From an uncultured Collinsella sp. (lineage in GTDB: Bacteria > Actinomycetota > Coriobacteriia > Coriobacteriales > Coriobacteriaceae): a stretch of DNA of 5,382 bases. Numbering within the stretch: the first letter of the stretch is position 1; each line of letters begins with the position of its first letter. The notes under the pieces are model-generated. The model made no database searches. It saw only the letters and a program-made list of their open reading frames with translations, and was not told the origin of the DNA. Shown here piece by piece: positions 4,857 through 5,382 of the stretch. Where the stretch lies: NCBI GenBank assembly GCA_900554255.1, contig USGN01000098.1, positions 1 through 5,382 on the forward strand, in the 5' to 3' direction. The translations under genes and the position numbers were made by a program.

Positions 4857-5382
4857 ATGGCCGAGATCGTTCTCAAACATGTTCAGAAGGTGTATCCCAA
4901 CAACGAGTCCAAAAAGAAGGGCTTCTTTGGCAAAAAGAAGAAGACCGAGGAGAAGAAACACAGCCTCAAGGTTACCGAGGACGGCGTGCTTGCGGTGGAG
5001 GACTTTAACCTCACCGTGCATGACCAGGAGTTCATCGTCCTCGTTGGCCCCTCTGGCTGCGGTAAGTCCACGACGATGCGCATGGTCGCCGGCCTGGAGG
5101 ACATTACCTCGGGCGACGTGCTCATCGACGGCAAGCGCGTCAACGACGTGGCGCCCAAGGACCGCGACATCGCCATGGTGTTCCAGAGCTACGCTCTGTA
5201 CCCCAACATGACGGTGTACGAGAACATGGCGTTTACGCTTGAGCTCAAGAAGGTCCCCAAGGACGAGATCGACCGCAAGGTTCGCTCTGCTGCCGAGATC
5301 CTGGGTATTACCGAGTATCTCGACCGTAAGCCCAAGGCGCTCTCCGGCGGTCAGCGTCAGCGTGTCGCCATCGGCCGCGCCA
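4857..5382 (+). CDS. msmK: Sugar ABC transporter ATP-binding protein, MsmK/UgpC-like (3' end outside window)
   Basis: The ATPase that powers import, docking on the EAA loops of both permeases; 175 codons are present before the window ends, about half the usual length of roughly 370. Visible motifs: Walker [10 protein letters not shown] (64-72), Q-loop VFQSYALYP (Gln110), and signature [14 protein letters not shown] (162-175). Walker B, the switch His and the regulatory C-terminal domain lie beyond the edge. The tract [12 protein letters not shown], then [15 protein letters not shown], resembles S. mutans MsmK very closely. Oddly, residues 16-45 between the first strand (KVYPN) and AVEDFNL form a lysine-rich insert containing [17 protein letters not shown], roughly 26 residues longer than in MsmK. 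I recall similar inserts in some clostridial homologues. MsmK-type ATPases often serve several sugar importers, so this one may be shared. The symbol denotes family resemblance. Confidence 0.92.
   Translation, partial: MAEIVLKHVQKVYPNNESKKKGFFGKKKKTEEKKHSLKVTEDGVLAVEDFNLTVHDQEFIVLVGPSGCGKSTTMRMVAGLEDITSGDVLIDGKRVNDVAPKDRDIAMVFQSYALYPNMTVYENMAFTLELKKVPKDEIDRKVRSAAEILGITEYLDRKPKALSGGQRQRVAIGRA

Noticed and set aside
1..5382. Mobile element, CRISPR array, tRNA or rRNA
   Set aside because: I found no transposase-like frame, no regularly spaced direct repeats, and no tRNA-like cloverleaf or rRNA sequence in either strand.

Overview
The window is GC-rich, with strong codon bias and good Shine-Dalgarno sequences. 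It looks like an intestinal anaerobe. Coriobacteriia (Collinsella-like) is my best guess, from gene style and from a twin-arginine lipoprotein beside Clostridia-like MsmK/TreR/PTS proteins. A clostridial relative cannot be excluded, and this placement is inference only.

Layout: (1) Positions 1-435, minus strand: the 5' part of an alpha-glucoside-type PTS permease gene (EIIC domain). It carries an internal frameshifting deletion near 246-252 and runs off the left edge. (2) Positions 436-664: a divergent intergenic region with two GTTTAAAC sites, a further palindrome and putative promoters for both flanking genes. (3) Positions 665-1384, plus strand: a GntR/HutC-family regulator resembling the trehalose repressor TreR. 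A strong intrinsic terminator follows at 1426-1475. (4) Positions 1476-1690: regulatory leader with two further sites of the same palindrome family, a third short palindrome, a weak promoter and two small hairpins. (5) Positions 1691-5382, plus strand: a CUT1-type sugar ABC importer operon in the order lipoprotein solute-binding protein, MalF-like permease, MalG-like permease, MsmK-like ATPase (cut by the right edge).

How the parts fit: the binding protein captures an oligosaccharide outside the membrane, the two permeases form the channel, and the ATPase drives import. The regulator lies between the broken PTS gene and the ABC operon. Palindromes with the core GTTYAWAC lie upstream of all three units, and one (TTGTTTATACAA) differs by one base from the B. 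subtilis TreR operator as I remember it. The simplest reading is one local sugar regulon under one repressor, probably sensing an alpha-glucoside or its phosphate, in which the PTS route has been damaged and the ABC route is intact. Long hairpins without a T-tract follow the binding-protein gene and the second permease gene. Each leads directly into the same GCATATNGAAAGG segment, which supplies the next ribosome-binding site. They probably tune relative expression within the operon.

I see no wholly new system. The most interesting points are the shared operator set, the PTS deletion, the repeated hairpin/RBS module and the lysine-rich insert in the ATPase.
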